Below are positions 1 through 8,158 of a DNA stretch of 13,282 bases, piece after piece (positions within the stretch are counted from its first letter, which is position 1; each line of letters begins with the position of its first letter). This DNA comes from CAYVBN01 sp964538565 (lineage in GTDB: Bacteria > Pseudomonadota > Alphaproteobacteria > Rhizobiales > Xanthobacteraceae). The notes below the pieces were generated by a model, which ran no database searches, was not told the DNA's origin, and saw only the letters and a program-made list of their open reading frames with translations. The stretch lies in the NCBI GenBank assembly GCA_964538565.1, contig CAZIGW010000290.1, positions 1-13,282 on the forward strand, read 5' to 3'. The translations under genes and the position numbers were made by a program.

Positions 1-2
1 GC

Positions 3-1298
3 TCATTCGTCGCATACGTCGATAGGCTGGAGTCGTACTTTCGGCAGCGAGCGACCGATATCGGCCGGCCACCGTCGCGTCGCCTAACCATCTCTCAAGT
101 TCTCGAAATCGCGCGATATCTCCGCGGTAATTTTGATGTCGTTCCATCACTGAAGGGCCTACTGCTCGAAAGCGAGCGCGAACTTGTCTCGTTGAGTACG
201 GAACAGTTCAAGCTGCTGGATTTCGCGCTAAACGATGGAAATCCAAGGATACTTTGTGACGGAGGTGCTGGAACCGGAAAGACCCTCATAGCAGTAGAAG
301 CAGCACACCGCCTTTCCAGGATTGGCATGTCGGTGCTCCTTCTCTGTTACAATACAAGTCTCGGCCGGTTTCTGAAAATCGATTCCGCTGAACTTGGCGG
401 CTCTGTAAGAGTCGAAACGATTTATTCCTTTCTGACACAGGTCATAAAGCAGGGAGGCTTTGGCGAAGAATTGGCTGCCGCAAGACGATCCGTCGGCAGT
501 GGCGAGTTATTCGACAGCGCCTATCCCGAGCTTTTTGAGAACGCGTGTGCTGCCCTTCTGGAAGAGGGCGAACTGCCGCAATACGACGCAGTCGTGGTGG
601 ACGAAGCGCAGGACATACTTTCCGTTCCGCTAATGAACTGTCTCGATCTGGTACTGAAGGACGGTCTCAAGAACGGACGCTGGCTGATGTTTTTCGATAG
701 CGGTACGCAAGCGGCGGTGTATGGCCGCCTAAGCGAAGACGTAATGAACTATCTCGACTCGCTGAAAGCTGCAAAGTTCATTCTCAAAGAAAACTTTCGA
801 AATCCAAAAACTGTGATCTCCGAAATGTGCGCTCTCACAGAGTTACCGGTGCCGGTGTGCCGCAGAGAGACCGTCTCCAATGTGGATTATCGTGTCTATT
901 CTGACGCCCGTGATCAGGGAAGAAAACTGCGAGGCCTCTTGGTGGAACTGCTGCGGGCAGGCGTTTCGCCGGAACGTGTAACTATTCTATCCGCAGTCTC
1001 TGAGTCCAATTCGTGCACGAGGCTTTTCCAACCGGATGTCGGCAAGAGAATCGAGCAGGTAGGGTCTGGCAACCATGGCGTAGACGTATTCACTACCTCA
1101 AGTATCTCTTCGTTTAAGGGTCTCGAGAACGACTGCATTATCCTGACTGACCTACCGGAGACGCCCAGCGCGTCATGGACGCCAACGCTCTATGTCGGCA
1201 TGACACGAGCTCGGTCGAAATTGTTCGCATTGGTGACAGAAGCGTTCTTGAATATGCGCACGCTGCTGATAGAAACTGGATCGGAGCGGCACCAATGA
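3..1298 (+). CDS. SF1 (UvrD/DUF2075-like) helicase, 5' end outside window; probable NERD-helicase
   Basis: The frame is open from the first bases of the window, so the gene begins further left and only its C-terminal 431 residues are seen. SF1 helicase motifs are present in order: Walker A GGAGTGKT (261-284), Walker B DEAQD (600-614), a motif III-like FDSGTQ, a motif IV-like ENFRNP, and motif VI YVGMTRARSKL near 1190-1220. The stretch before Walker A, ending LSTEQFKLLD, resembles the linker found in proteins where a NERD nuclease-like domain precedes the helicase. A NERD domain upstream is therefore an inference; it cannot be seen here. The role is probably ATP-driven DNA translocation or unwinding in DNA defence. 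Its stop overlaps the start of the drmA-like gene (ATGA), pointing to co-translation. An internal ATG/TTG start near 189-192 is possible but unlikely, because coding continues upstream without a break. Confidence 0.85.
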   Translation, partial: SFVAYVDRLESYFRQRATDIGRPPSRRLTISQVLEIARYLRGNFDVVPSLKGLLLESERELVSLSTEQFKLLDFALNDGNPRILCDGGAGTGKTLIAVEAAHRLSRIGMSVLLLCYNTSLGRFLKIDSAELGGSVRVETIYSFLTQVIKQGGFGEELAAARRSVGSGELFDSAYPELFENACAALLEEGELPQYDAVVVDEAQDILSVPLMNCLDLVLKDGLKNGRWLMFFDSGTQAAVYGRLSEDVMNYLDSLKAAKFILKENFRNPKTVISEMCALTELPVPVCRRETVSNVDYRVYSDARDQGRKLRGLLVELLRAGVSPERVTILSAVSESNSCTRLFQPDVGKRIEQVGSGNHGVDVFTTSSISSFKGLENDCIILTDLPETPSASWTPTLYVGMTRARSKLFALVTEAFLNMRTLLIETGSERHQ

Positions 1299-4200
1299 AC
1301 CCCTTTGCGGACCACAATTCTTTTCGCCAGGAACTGCTGAGAGGTTGGTCTCGGCAGGTATTCGGACCCGGTCTGGATGCTCCGCTGGAGGAACTAGCTG
1401 AGATCATCCAGATTTCGCCGTTGCAGCTATATGCGACTGGCGTCCTCTTTCCGCAGAAGATGCGTCACGAGCAGCTTGAGGACTCCTCTGATGCTCCGAC
1501 GCCTGAAGAAACGAGAATTGTCGATGGGGAACTTGAGCCTCCTCTTGAGCTGGAAGAGGGAGGTAGGCACGCGAGAGATGCCACAGAGGCATCCGGATCA
1601 GCGGAGCGAGAGCCGCTCAATCTGGCGAACGAATTCAGTCCTTCAGCCTGTGGGATTTCGTTTCGGGTAAAGGGAGCTGTTCGCCTAGAATTCGAGGTCA
1701 TTTACGGGACATATGCGTCGGCGAAAAGAAGTGAGCCGCATCCTCGGGCAGGTGCTATCGGCTCTGATGGCAAACCGTTCCCCAAGGAACGTGAGGCAAC
1801 TGTTTACCGGCGGACTCATCATCAACAGACTATCTGCGCGGAAATACCGGACAGGCCCGGCCGCATCCCGCCAATCCTCCTAGGTGAAGAGGCGGGATTA
1901 AGGCTTCATATCACGGTCCGGCAACGGCGTGACCGCACGAACGTGGTCTCGGCCATGGTTGTGAATCACAAGGTTGCCGGTCCGGAAGTCGGGCCGTCAG
2001 TCGAAGACACTTACTTCCAAGTGGCGATCGCCGTTAGGTCCGCCGAAGCTAACGAGTGTGTTTTCCTGCCGATCGATCGTGAGGTCGGCGATACCGGCGG
2101 TGATGACGAATTTCAGGCTCTTGACCTGCTGTACCGCCACCGTCGGGCCTTTGCGTTAGGGCACGGCACGGCCGCCGACTGGAATCGTGACGAAATTCTA
2201 TCCGAGCGGGGGGAGACTGACCGAGTTCGCTCTCTTGCGATTCCAACATATGAGCTGAAACCAATAAGAGCGCGGGAGCGTGCCTTCCGACAAGCGAGTG
2301 AACTCGAACTGTCGATGAAGTTCTTGTTCGACGGTGGTGACTCCTCTCAACCCGATGACGCAATCCTTGCTGCTCTTCGGCTTCTCGCGGATGACTACGA
2401 TGCTTGGATACGGGCAAAGGAGGCTGAGTCCACACAGCTACCGGAAACCCTTCTGCGACCCGCAGAAGTAAACTTGGCAACCTGCCGTCAGTGCCACAGC
2501 CGAATGGTTAGGGGTATCGACTACTTGGCCGGCGACAAGAAGGCGATGCTTTCGTTCAGGCTTATGAACAAGGCAATGCTGATTCAACAATTGCGATCTT
2601 CCCTTCCACTACGGCAGGTAGGTGCTCCACACCCCATCGTTTCCGTCGATTCGGAGGCAGCAACGCTACGAAGATGGAGGCCGTTTCAACTCGCCTTCAT
2701 ATTGATGAATATAGTATCGATGTCGGTGCCGACCGATCCCGAGCGGGCGCTCGTAGATCTCATTTGGTTTCCCACCGGCGGAGGAAAGACGGAAGCCTAT
2801 CTCGGGTTAGCGGCCTTCTCGATTTGCTTCGAGAGAATGTCCGGATCGCCGCCCGGAACCACAGTGCTGATGCGGTACACGCTGCGACTGCTTACTTCGC
2901 AGCAATTCCAGCGAGCGGCCGCGCTTGTGCTTGCTTTGGAAACGCTGCGCCTAGATCGAGAATTGGGTGCAAACTTAGGCATCAGCGAGATATCCATCGG
3001 ACTTTGGGTTGGACAAAGTCTCTCGCCAAACAGTCGCGACCAAGCTCGTGCTGCGCTTAAGCGGATGAAACAACAGGACAAGGCGAAGCAGAATCCTTTC
3101 CAGCTTCTTCGGTGCCCTTGGTGCGGGTTACGGCTCGATGATTCCAACGCTCTTGGCTATCGCGATGCGGTCGTCTCCGGCACTTCGGAAAGGACCGTGA
3201 AATTTGTTTGCCCCGATGCAGAGTGTCGCTTTGGAGAGCACTCCCACGGTCTTCCTGTGCTTGTAGTCGATGAGGACATCTATCATCTACCCCCGACGAT
3301 CCTCATCGGGACTGTCGATAAGTTCGCGCAGATCGCATGGGAGGACAGGGTCGGCCGACTATTCGGTATTGGCACGGGTGCTCCACCGCCCGCCCTCATC
3401 ATTCAGGATGAGCTACATCTGATTTCCGGGCCGCTGGGAACGATCGTGGGCTTGTATGAAACAGCAATTGATCGGCTATGCAGTCGCGATGGCCGCACGC
3501 AGAAGATCGTAGCCTCGACCGCAACTATCAGGCGCGCGCACCAACAGTGCCGGGATCTGTATGCTCGGCAATCATTCGAATTTCCACCGCAGGCAATTCG
3601 GGCTGGCGACTCTTATTTTGCTTACGAAGATGCAGACAGCGCCGGCAGGCTATATGTCGGCTTCATGGGAAATGCAGTCAAATCACACCAAACAGCACTA
3701 GTGAGGGCCTGCTCTCCGCTGCTTCAAGGAGCATGCTATCCGATTGACGAAACCGACGATGAAAAGCGCAGCATCATAAACCCCTACGGGACCCTGGTCT
3801 GGTATTTCAATTCTTTACGAGAACTCGGACATGCGGCGACGCTTTGTGCGGGCGACATTCCCGAATTTCTGAAGGGGCTTTGCCATCGGCTCCAAATTCC
3901 GTACGAAAATCGCCGGTATCTACGCGAAGTAGTTGAGATGACGAGCCGCTGCAACGCTGATGAGATACCGTCCATTTTGCAGCAATTGGAAATTCCTTGG
4001 CAGAAGAAGCCTCAGGGCGCTCCCCCCGTCGATATCTTGCTATCGACCAACATGATCGCTGTAGGAGTCGATGTAGGTCGGCTTGGTCTGATGGTCGTGA
4101 GCGGCCAGCCAAAGGGAACTTCAGAGTACATCCAAGCAACAAGCCGGGTCGGGCGGTTCTACCCTGGACTTGTTGTTACAGTGTACACTCAAACAAAGAG

Positions 4201-4684
4201 CAGAGACCGCTCACACTACGAACGCTTCGTTGCGTATCATCAGAGTCTTTATAGATTTGTTGAGCCAACCAGCGTCACGCCGTTTTCACCACAAGCGCGA
4301 GAGCGTGGCATGCGTGGCGTACTAATCGCATTGGCAAGGCTAAGGTCCGGAATAACATCTCCGGGCGACATTGAAGCGCATCTCAGCGAATTGCAGCAGG
4401 AGATCGAGGTAATCATAGAGCGGGCGTTGGCCGTCGATCCCGATGAAGTGGAAGAAGCCAGGGAAGAGTTGAATCAGTGGGTCCGATTCTGGAGGGCTTA
4501 TGCTCCAAGCGAATACGGGAAGATGGGAGGTGTGGTATCGGCCGAAACACTTGTCTATCCGTTCGGAAACGTGCCGGATCAACGATTTCAGCGCGAGGCT
4601 TGGCCGATGCTCACCTCGATGCGAAACGTTGATGGCACATCGTCAGCGCGTGTTTTGAACGTGTACGACGCAGCAACGACCTAA
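1295..4684 (+). CDS. drmA: DrmA-like SF2 helicase of a DISARM-type defence system
   Basis: This is a large (1129 aa) SF2 helicase. Visible motifs are Walker A PTGGGKTEAY (about residues 493-502), DEAH-type box DELH (705-708), motif III STAT (741-744), a motif V-like DILLSTNMIAVGVDVG, and motif VI QATSRVGR (947-954). A zinc-ribbon-like cysteine set lies between motifs I and II (CPWC at 607-610, CPDAEC at 639-644), and another CRQC pair is at 397-400. The size, the long N-terminal region before the helicase core and the DUF1998 gene directly downstream match DrmA of DISARM, where DrmA and DrmB form a complex that recognises and blocks incoming DNA. I chose ATG 1295 because GGAG lies 8 bases upstream and it overlaps the preceding stop. 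The frame is open back to 1175, but that would overlap the helicase gene by over 120 bases. A drmB-like gene follows after 13 bases. Confidence 0.87.
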   Translation: MNPFADHNSFRQELLRGWSRQVFGPGLDAPLEELAEIIQISPLQLYATGVLFPQKMRHEQLEDSSDAPTPEETRIVDGELEPPLELEEGGRHARDATEASGSAEREPLNLANEFSPSACGISFRVKGAVRLEFEVIYGTYASAKRSEPHPRAGAIGSDGKPFPKEREATVYRRTHHQQTICAEIPDRPGRIPPILLGEEAGLRLHITVRQRRDRTNVVSAMVVNHKVAGPEVGPSVEDTYFQVAIAVRSAEANECVFLPIDREVGDTGGDDEFQALDLLYRHRRAFALGHGTAADWNRDEILSERGETDRVRSLAIPTYELKPIRARERAFRQASELELSMKFLFDGGDSSQPDDAILAALRLLADDYDAWIRAKEAESTQLPETLLRPAEVNLATCRQCHSRMVRGIDYLAGDKKAMLSFRLMNKAMLIQQLRSSLPLRQVGAPHPIVSVDSEAATLRRWRPFQLAFILMNIVSMSVPTDPERALVDLIWFPTGGGKTEAYLGLAAFSICFERMSGSPPGTTVLMRYTLRLLTSQQFQRAAALVLALETLRLDRELGANLGISEISIGLWVGQSLSPNSRDQARAALKRMKQQDKAKQNPFQLLRCPWCGLRLDDSNALGYRDAVVSGTSERTVKFVCPDAECRFGEHSHGLPVLVVDEDIYHLPPTILIGTVDKFAQIAWEDRVGRLFGIGTGAPPPALIIQDELHLISGPLGTIVGLYETAIDRLCSRDGRTQKIVASTATIRRAHQQCRDLYARQSFEFPPQAIRAGDSYFAYEDADSAGRLYVGFMGNAVKSHQTALVRACSPLLQGACYPIDETDDEKRSIINPYGTLVWYFNSLRELGHAATLCAGDIPEFLKGLCHRLQIPYENRRYLREVVEMTSRCNADEIPSILQQLEIPWQKKPQGAPPVDILLSTNMIAVGVDVGRLGLMVVSGQPKGTSEYIQATSRVGRFYPGLVVTVYTQTKSRDRSHYERFVAYHQSLYRFVEPTSVTPFSPQARERGMRGVLIALARLRSGITSPGDIEAHLSELQQEIEVIIERALAVDPDEVEEAREELNQWVRFWRAYAPSEYGKMGGVVSAETLVYPFGNVPDQRFQREAWPMLTSMRNVDGTSSARVLNVYDAATT

Positions 4685-4697
4685 GGACAGCTGCAGT

Positions 4698-6599
4698 ATG
4701 CCAGGTACAGATTTTCGCCGGTCGCAAGGTGTACTGCCCTTTGGGGTGGGCTCAATTATCGATTTCGCCGATGAGGCGCTGATGATGGCAGGACTTGACG
4801 TCTGGCCGACGGAACACGCGCAAGGTGAAGTACGAGCAGCTCTGTTGGAGTCCTGCCAAGTAACAGACGGTCGACTGGCGCGAAGGCTATCCAGCGAGTT
4901 CGGCCGAAGAATAGAATTTTTTCTGTCACCCGCGGAAGCGCCGGAATTTGGCAGCCAGTATCGGGAGCCGCGGCTGGATCGCGCAATTATGCCGTTCGTA
5001 CGTTTTCCGAACTGGTATTTTTGTCCGCGTTGTCGCGTGCTGAAACGAGTCCCTTGGAATGTTCAGTCCGGATCGGAAACGCTTAGGTGCGGGAATATGG
5101 ACAGACGCGTGGAGGGTAAGGGTGAAGTCTGCGGCAGCTTAAAGAAGTTTCGCCGCCCGATTCTTTCGCCCGTTCGCTTCGTAGCTGCCTGTGAACGCGG
5201 ACATATGATGGATTTTCCGTGGGTAGAGTGGGTCCACGCAAAGAACGGCGCCTGCAAGTTTGGTGAGAACGATCTTTATCTCTTTTCCACGCCAGCCGCA
5301 GGCTTGGCCGGTGTTGTCGTGTCCTGCAAATGCGGCGCGAAGCGATCGATGGCAGGGGCGTTTCAACGCGATGCCCTTGCCGCGGTATATTCCGGGACCT
5401 GTCCGGGCGCGCGGCCTTGGCTCGGTCCATCTGGGGGCGAGACCTGCACGGGCTGCGTGCCGCAAACGATACAGCGCGGTGCGTCGAACGCCTATTTTGC
5501 AAAGGTGGTGAGTTCGATTCTCATTCCACCCTACTCCGCTCGGATTCAGCAAATACTCGACCGCCCTGACATTTGGGGCGAGATTGAAGTTCTTCCCTTT
5601 GTGAATGGCCGGCCGCACGAGCCTTTCCTGCGCAAGAAGGCTGAGAACCTAGGCCTCGATCCCGAAGCTTTTGTTCATTCCGTCCTCGAGCGCCTCAGGA
5701 TTAAGGCGGCTTCGGACGAGCCGACCGATATCAAAATGACCGAGGCCAAGTATCGCTTCGATGAGTACAACGCCTATACCGGGCCGCGCCCTCCCATTCA
5801 GGAAAGACACGACTTCGACACCGAGATAGTCGCCGCGTCAAAGTACGATTCCTGGTTTGCTCCGTTGTTCTCCGACGTAGTTCTTGTAACTCGGCTACGG
5901 GAAACCAGAGTTTTGACAGGATTCAGTCGAATTGTGCCTCCTGAGGCCAGCGACGGACCGCTGGCTTCGCTATCGATAGCGCCGAAAAACTGGTTGCCGG
6001 CATTCTCGGTGCGCGGAGAGGGCATTTTTCTGCGCCTCAACAAGGATCGGATTGCGCAGTGGTGTATGCAGCCGCGCATTGCAGTGCGCATCAATGCAAT
6101 CCAAAATCAGCTTGATCGGCTTTATACGTCGCGCGGCCGAGAACATCGTGTGATCACACCGCAGTTCGTGCTCATGCACACGCTGGCGCATTTGCTGATA
6201 AGGCAACTCGCATTCGAGTGCGGCTATGACTCCTCGAGCCTTCGAGAGCGGTTATATGTCTCCAGTGAGCCTGAGAATCCAATGGCGGGACTTTTGATCT
6301 ATACGGCGAGCGGCGATTCGGAAGGCACGTTGGGCGGATTGGTTCGTCAAGGCGAGCCTGGCCGCCTTGACCGTACTCTTGCAGCTGCGGTGCAAAACGC
6401 AGCCTTCTGTTCTTCCGATCCCCTGTGCTTGGAAAGCGAAGGTCAAGGCACATCTTCGCTTAACCTAGCGGCCTGCCACGCGTGCGCACTTCTGCCCGAA
6501 ACCAGCTGCGAAGAGGGCAATCTCCTGCTTGACAGGGTGGTAGTGATCGGAACACCGGAGGATGCTTCGCTCGGATATTTGGGATCGCTGATCGGCTGA
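4698..6599 (+). CDS. drmB: DrmB-like DUF1998 protein of a DISARM-type defence system
   Basis: A 633-residue protein whose C-terminal part carries the DUF1998 signature: HTLAHLLIRQL (from residue 494), then SSEPENPMAGLLIYTASGDS and GTLGGLVRQG. The N-terminal half has a likely zinc-binding set, CPRC (109-112) with Cys131 and Cys145, and further cysteines lie at the C-terminus (571, 577, 593, 596, 604). This arrangement is typical of DrmB, the partner of DrmA. In characterised DISARM the two form a DNA-binding complex that is switched on by foreign DNA; DrmB has no recognised enzymatic activity. The start is preceded by AAGGA 10 bases upstream. The gene lies 13 bases after drmA and 12 bases before vsr, so one transcript is likely. 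Assignment to the DrmB family is firm. Whether it works exactly as in classical DISARM is inference. Confidence 0.87.
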   Translation: MPGTDFRRSQGVLPFGVGSIIDFADEALMMAGLDVWPTEHAQGEVRAALLESCQVTDGRLARRLSSEFGRRIEFFLSPAEAPEFGSQYREPRLDRAIMPFVRFPNWYFCPRCRVLKRVPWNVQSGSETLRCGNMDRRVEGKGEVCGSLKKFRRPILSPVRFVAACERGHMMDFPWVEWVHAKNGACKFGENDLYLFSTPAAGLAGVVVSCKCGAKRSMAGAFQRDALAAVYSGTCPGARPWLGPSGGETCTGCVPQTIQRGASNAYFAKVVSSILIPPYSARIQQILDRPDIWGEIEVLPFVNGRPHEPFLRKKAENLGLDPEAFVHSVLERLRIKAASDEPTDIKMTEAKYRFDEYNAYTGPRPPIQERHDFDTEIVAASKYDSWFAPLFSDVVLVTRLRETRVLTGFSRIVPPEASDGPLASLSIAPKNWLPAFSVRGEGIFLRLNKDRIAQWCMQPRIAVRINAIQNQLDRLYTSRGREHRVITPQFVLMHTLAHLLIRQLAFECGYDSSSLRERLYVSSEPENPMAGLLIYTASGDSEGTLGGLVRQGEPGRLDRTLAAAVQNAAFCSSDPLCLESEGQGTSSLNLAACHACALLPETSCEEGNLLLDRVVVIGTPEDASLGYLGSLIG

Positions 6600-6611
6600 C
6601 TGTTGTCGCCA

Positions 6612-7022
6612 ATGGACAAAATAACAGCACAAGAGCGAAGCACGAACATGGCGCGCGTACGCGGTCGTGATACTCGGCCGGAAAAGCTTGTACGTTCGGT
6701 AGTTCACAATTTGGGTTTTAGGTTTCGGGTAGCGCCCCAGCGGATGACGGGAAAGCCGGATATCGTACTCCCTCGTCACAATAAGGTGGTGTTCGTTCAC
6801 GGATGCTTCTGGCATCAGCACAAAGGGTGCGCCCGCGCAGCCCGTCCCAAAACTAGAGTGGACTTCTGGAACGCAAAGTTAGACCGGAATGTCAGTCGCG
6901 ATAGCGAAGTGATTCTTCGACTTGAAGAGGCCGGCTGGAACTGTCTCATTGTCTGGGAATGTGAGACCTCAAATGTGGACGCAATGCGCCGAAAATTGCG
7001 ACGATTTCTGAAGGGCCGCTGA
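6612..7022 (+). CDS. vsr: Very-short-patch repair endonuclease (Vsr)
   Basis: The 136-residue product has the normal Vsr length and full family signature: an N-terminal RSTNMARVRGRDTRPE segment, GKPDIVLP with the catalytic Asp50 (E. coli Asp51), FVHGCFWHQHKGC carrying the active-site and zinc-site His and Cys residues (63-73), and VWECE with Cys117. Vsr nicks 5' of a T in T:G mismatches formed when 5-methylcytosine deaminates, starting short-patch repair. It follows drmB by 12 bases, with no clear ribosome site of its own, so translational coupling is likely. A TTG three codons upstream (6603) is an alternative start, but the ATG matches the family's usual N-terminus. A C5 methyltransferase gene converges on it, the natural partner for Vsr. 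All key residues are present, so it is probably active. Confidence 0.92.
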   Translation: MDKITAQERSTNMARVRGRDTRPEKLVRSVVHNLGFRFRVAPQRMTGKPDIVLPRHNKVVFVHGCFWHQHKGCARAARPKTRVDFWNAKLDRNVSRDSEVILRLEEAGWNCLIVWECETSNVDAMRRKLRRFLKGR

Positions 7023-7027
7023 CAGCG

Positions 7028-8071
7028 CTAGTTGCGCGTTGCCTTCTTTTGAAGTCGCAGTTGCTTCGTCAGCATCCTAGCGTGGCGCATTGCAAACTGC
7101 GGTGGGAAGGCATTACCGATCATCTGCGCAACAGGATAGGTTCCACGCCGAAGCGGAAATTTGTAGCGTCCGGGAAAGCCCTGCAAGAGAGCTGCCTCAC
7201 GCAAGGTTATGGCTCGGTGCTGATCTGGGTGAAGGAATCGGCCTTTGGATGGATTTATGCAGCCGCCGGTTATCGTCGGCGCTGGCCTGTCCCATGCCAT
7301 ACGACCATAGACATCCTTAAAGCCGCTTGTTTTCTTGTGACAGTCAAGTTGGTCATGTTGCGGAAGACTCGAACGCCCGCCGCCATCCGCCGGAATCTTC
7401 TCAATTAGTGATTGCACATGCGGTGTGCGGTGCGCCTGGTGATCATGTAACGGATCTCCCGATTTGCCGGGAGCCTCAAGGTGCGAAATCGCCTCCCTTA
7501 CAGTCCGCGTGCGGCGTGACTTGGATGCGAAGGTGCTCGGTCCGACTCTTGAGGCTAGCAGGATCATGCGACGCCGGCGCTGCGGAACGCCGTATTCAGA
7601 AGCGTCAAGGACGTCACAATCCCATCTGTATCCAAGTGAGGACAGAACACGGCAAAATCTTTTCAAACGGGGATCGCGAAAAAGGCCCGGAACATTTTCC
7701 ATCATTAGGGTCTTTGGACGGAGCACCTTCACGAACCTGAGAAACTCGAAGACAAGATCATTCATGGGCTCTCGTATTCGTCGCCCCCCATTCAGAGTGC
7801 GCAAAGTCGAAAACCCTTGGCACGGGGGGCATCCGGCAAGAAGGTCCAGCTCGCCGGAGCGTAGTCTCAGGCGGTGCATCAGTGCACTCGCTGAAAGCTT
7901 CGTGATATCGGCGTTTAGGACAAGCGTCTGGGGATGATTTAGCTTGTAACAGTCAGCGGCGAGCGGATCGTTTTCTACGGCCGCCAGAACACGAAATCCG
8001 GCACTTTCCAGTCCGGCGGATAGACCACCGCAACCGCTAAATAGGTCAACGGCTGTCCACTCGCCTTTCAT
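7028..8071 (-). CDS. DNA (cytosine-5) methyltransferase, DrmMII/Dcm-type
   Basis: A complete 347-residue C5-cytosine methyltransferase. Motifs in order: I DLFSGCGGLSAGLE (9-22, SAM binding), IV GCPPCQGFS with catalytic Cys84, VI MMENVPGL (123-130), VIII QRRRRMIL (164-171), IX RPAPTIT (262-268) and X QMIGNAFPP (316-324). The target-recognition region between VIII and IX is short, suggesting a short recognition sequence, which I cannot read from the protein. ATG 8071 is preferred because the SAM motif follows at once and a G-rich stretch precedes it. A GTG at 8107 would add 12 residues. It is transcribed against the helicase-drmAB-vsr operon and ends 5 bases from the vsr stop, so it has separate expression. 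In class 2 DISARM a C5 methyltransferase protects host DNA; the same role is inferred here. An orphan or ordinary R-M methyltransferase is the alternative. Confidence 0.9.
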   Translation of the reverse strand: MKGEWTAVDLFSGCGGLSAGLESAGFRVLAAVENDPLAADCYKLNHPQTLVLNADITKLSASALMHRLRLRSGELDLLAGCPPCQGFSTLRTLNGGRRIREPMNDLVFEFLRFVKVLRPKTLMMENVPGLFRDPRLKRFCRVLSSLGYRWDCDVLDASEYGVPQRRRRMILLASRVGPSTFASKSRRTRTVREAISHLEAPGKSGDPLHDHQAHRTPHVQSLIEKIPADGGGRSSLPQHDQLDCHKKTSGFKDVYGRMAWDRPAPTITGGCINPSKGRFLHPDQHRAITLREAALLQGFPGRYKFPLRRGTYPVAQMIGNAFPPQFAMRHARMLTKQLRLQKKATRN

Positions 8072-8158
8072 TTTCCCCCAAGTCGGATCGTGCCAGCGTG
8101 CAAACACTCCGAATCAGTAGCAGAGTTTCTAAATTCTCGGAAGCAAATCAATGAGCCG
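8072..8158. other. Short intergenic spacer upstream of the methyltransferase
   Basis: These 87 bases separate the Rz-like gene from the methyltransferase, both on the - strand. The spacer is the join between phage-derived lysis DNA and the defence locus. It must hold the methyltransferase promoter unless transcription reads through from the lysis genes. I see no convincing -35/-10 pair. The only notable element is a G-rich stretch (GGGGGA on the - strand, 8074-8079) three to four bases before the ATG, closer than ideal for a ribosome site. Confidence 0.45.

Noticed and set aside
1175..1294. Upstream extension of the DrmA-like protein by 40 residues
   Set aside because: It lies wholly inside the conserved C-terminal helicase coding region in another frame; ATG 1295 has a ribosome site and an ATGA overlap.
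2049..2480. 143-codon - strand frame inside the DrmA-like gene
   Set aside because: Antisense to a clear coding region, with Arg/His/Pro-rich composition and no domain.
5083..5618. Overlapping - strand frames inside the DrmB-like gene (139 and 159 codons)
   Set aside because: Both oppose a well-supported DUF1998 gene; basic, low-complexity-like composition, no motif.
7049..7937. + strand frames opposite the methyltransferase
   Set aside because: All methyltransferase motifs are read on the - strand; the + strand frames look like antisense shadows.
3..8071. Calling a complete classical DISARM system
   Set aside because: DrmC and DrmD are not visible and the extra genes are atypical; only the DrmA/DrmB/methyltransferase core is supported.
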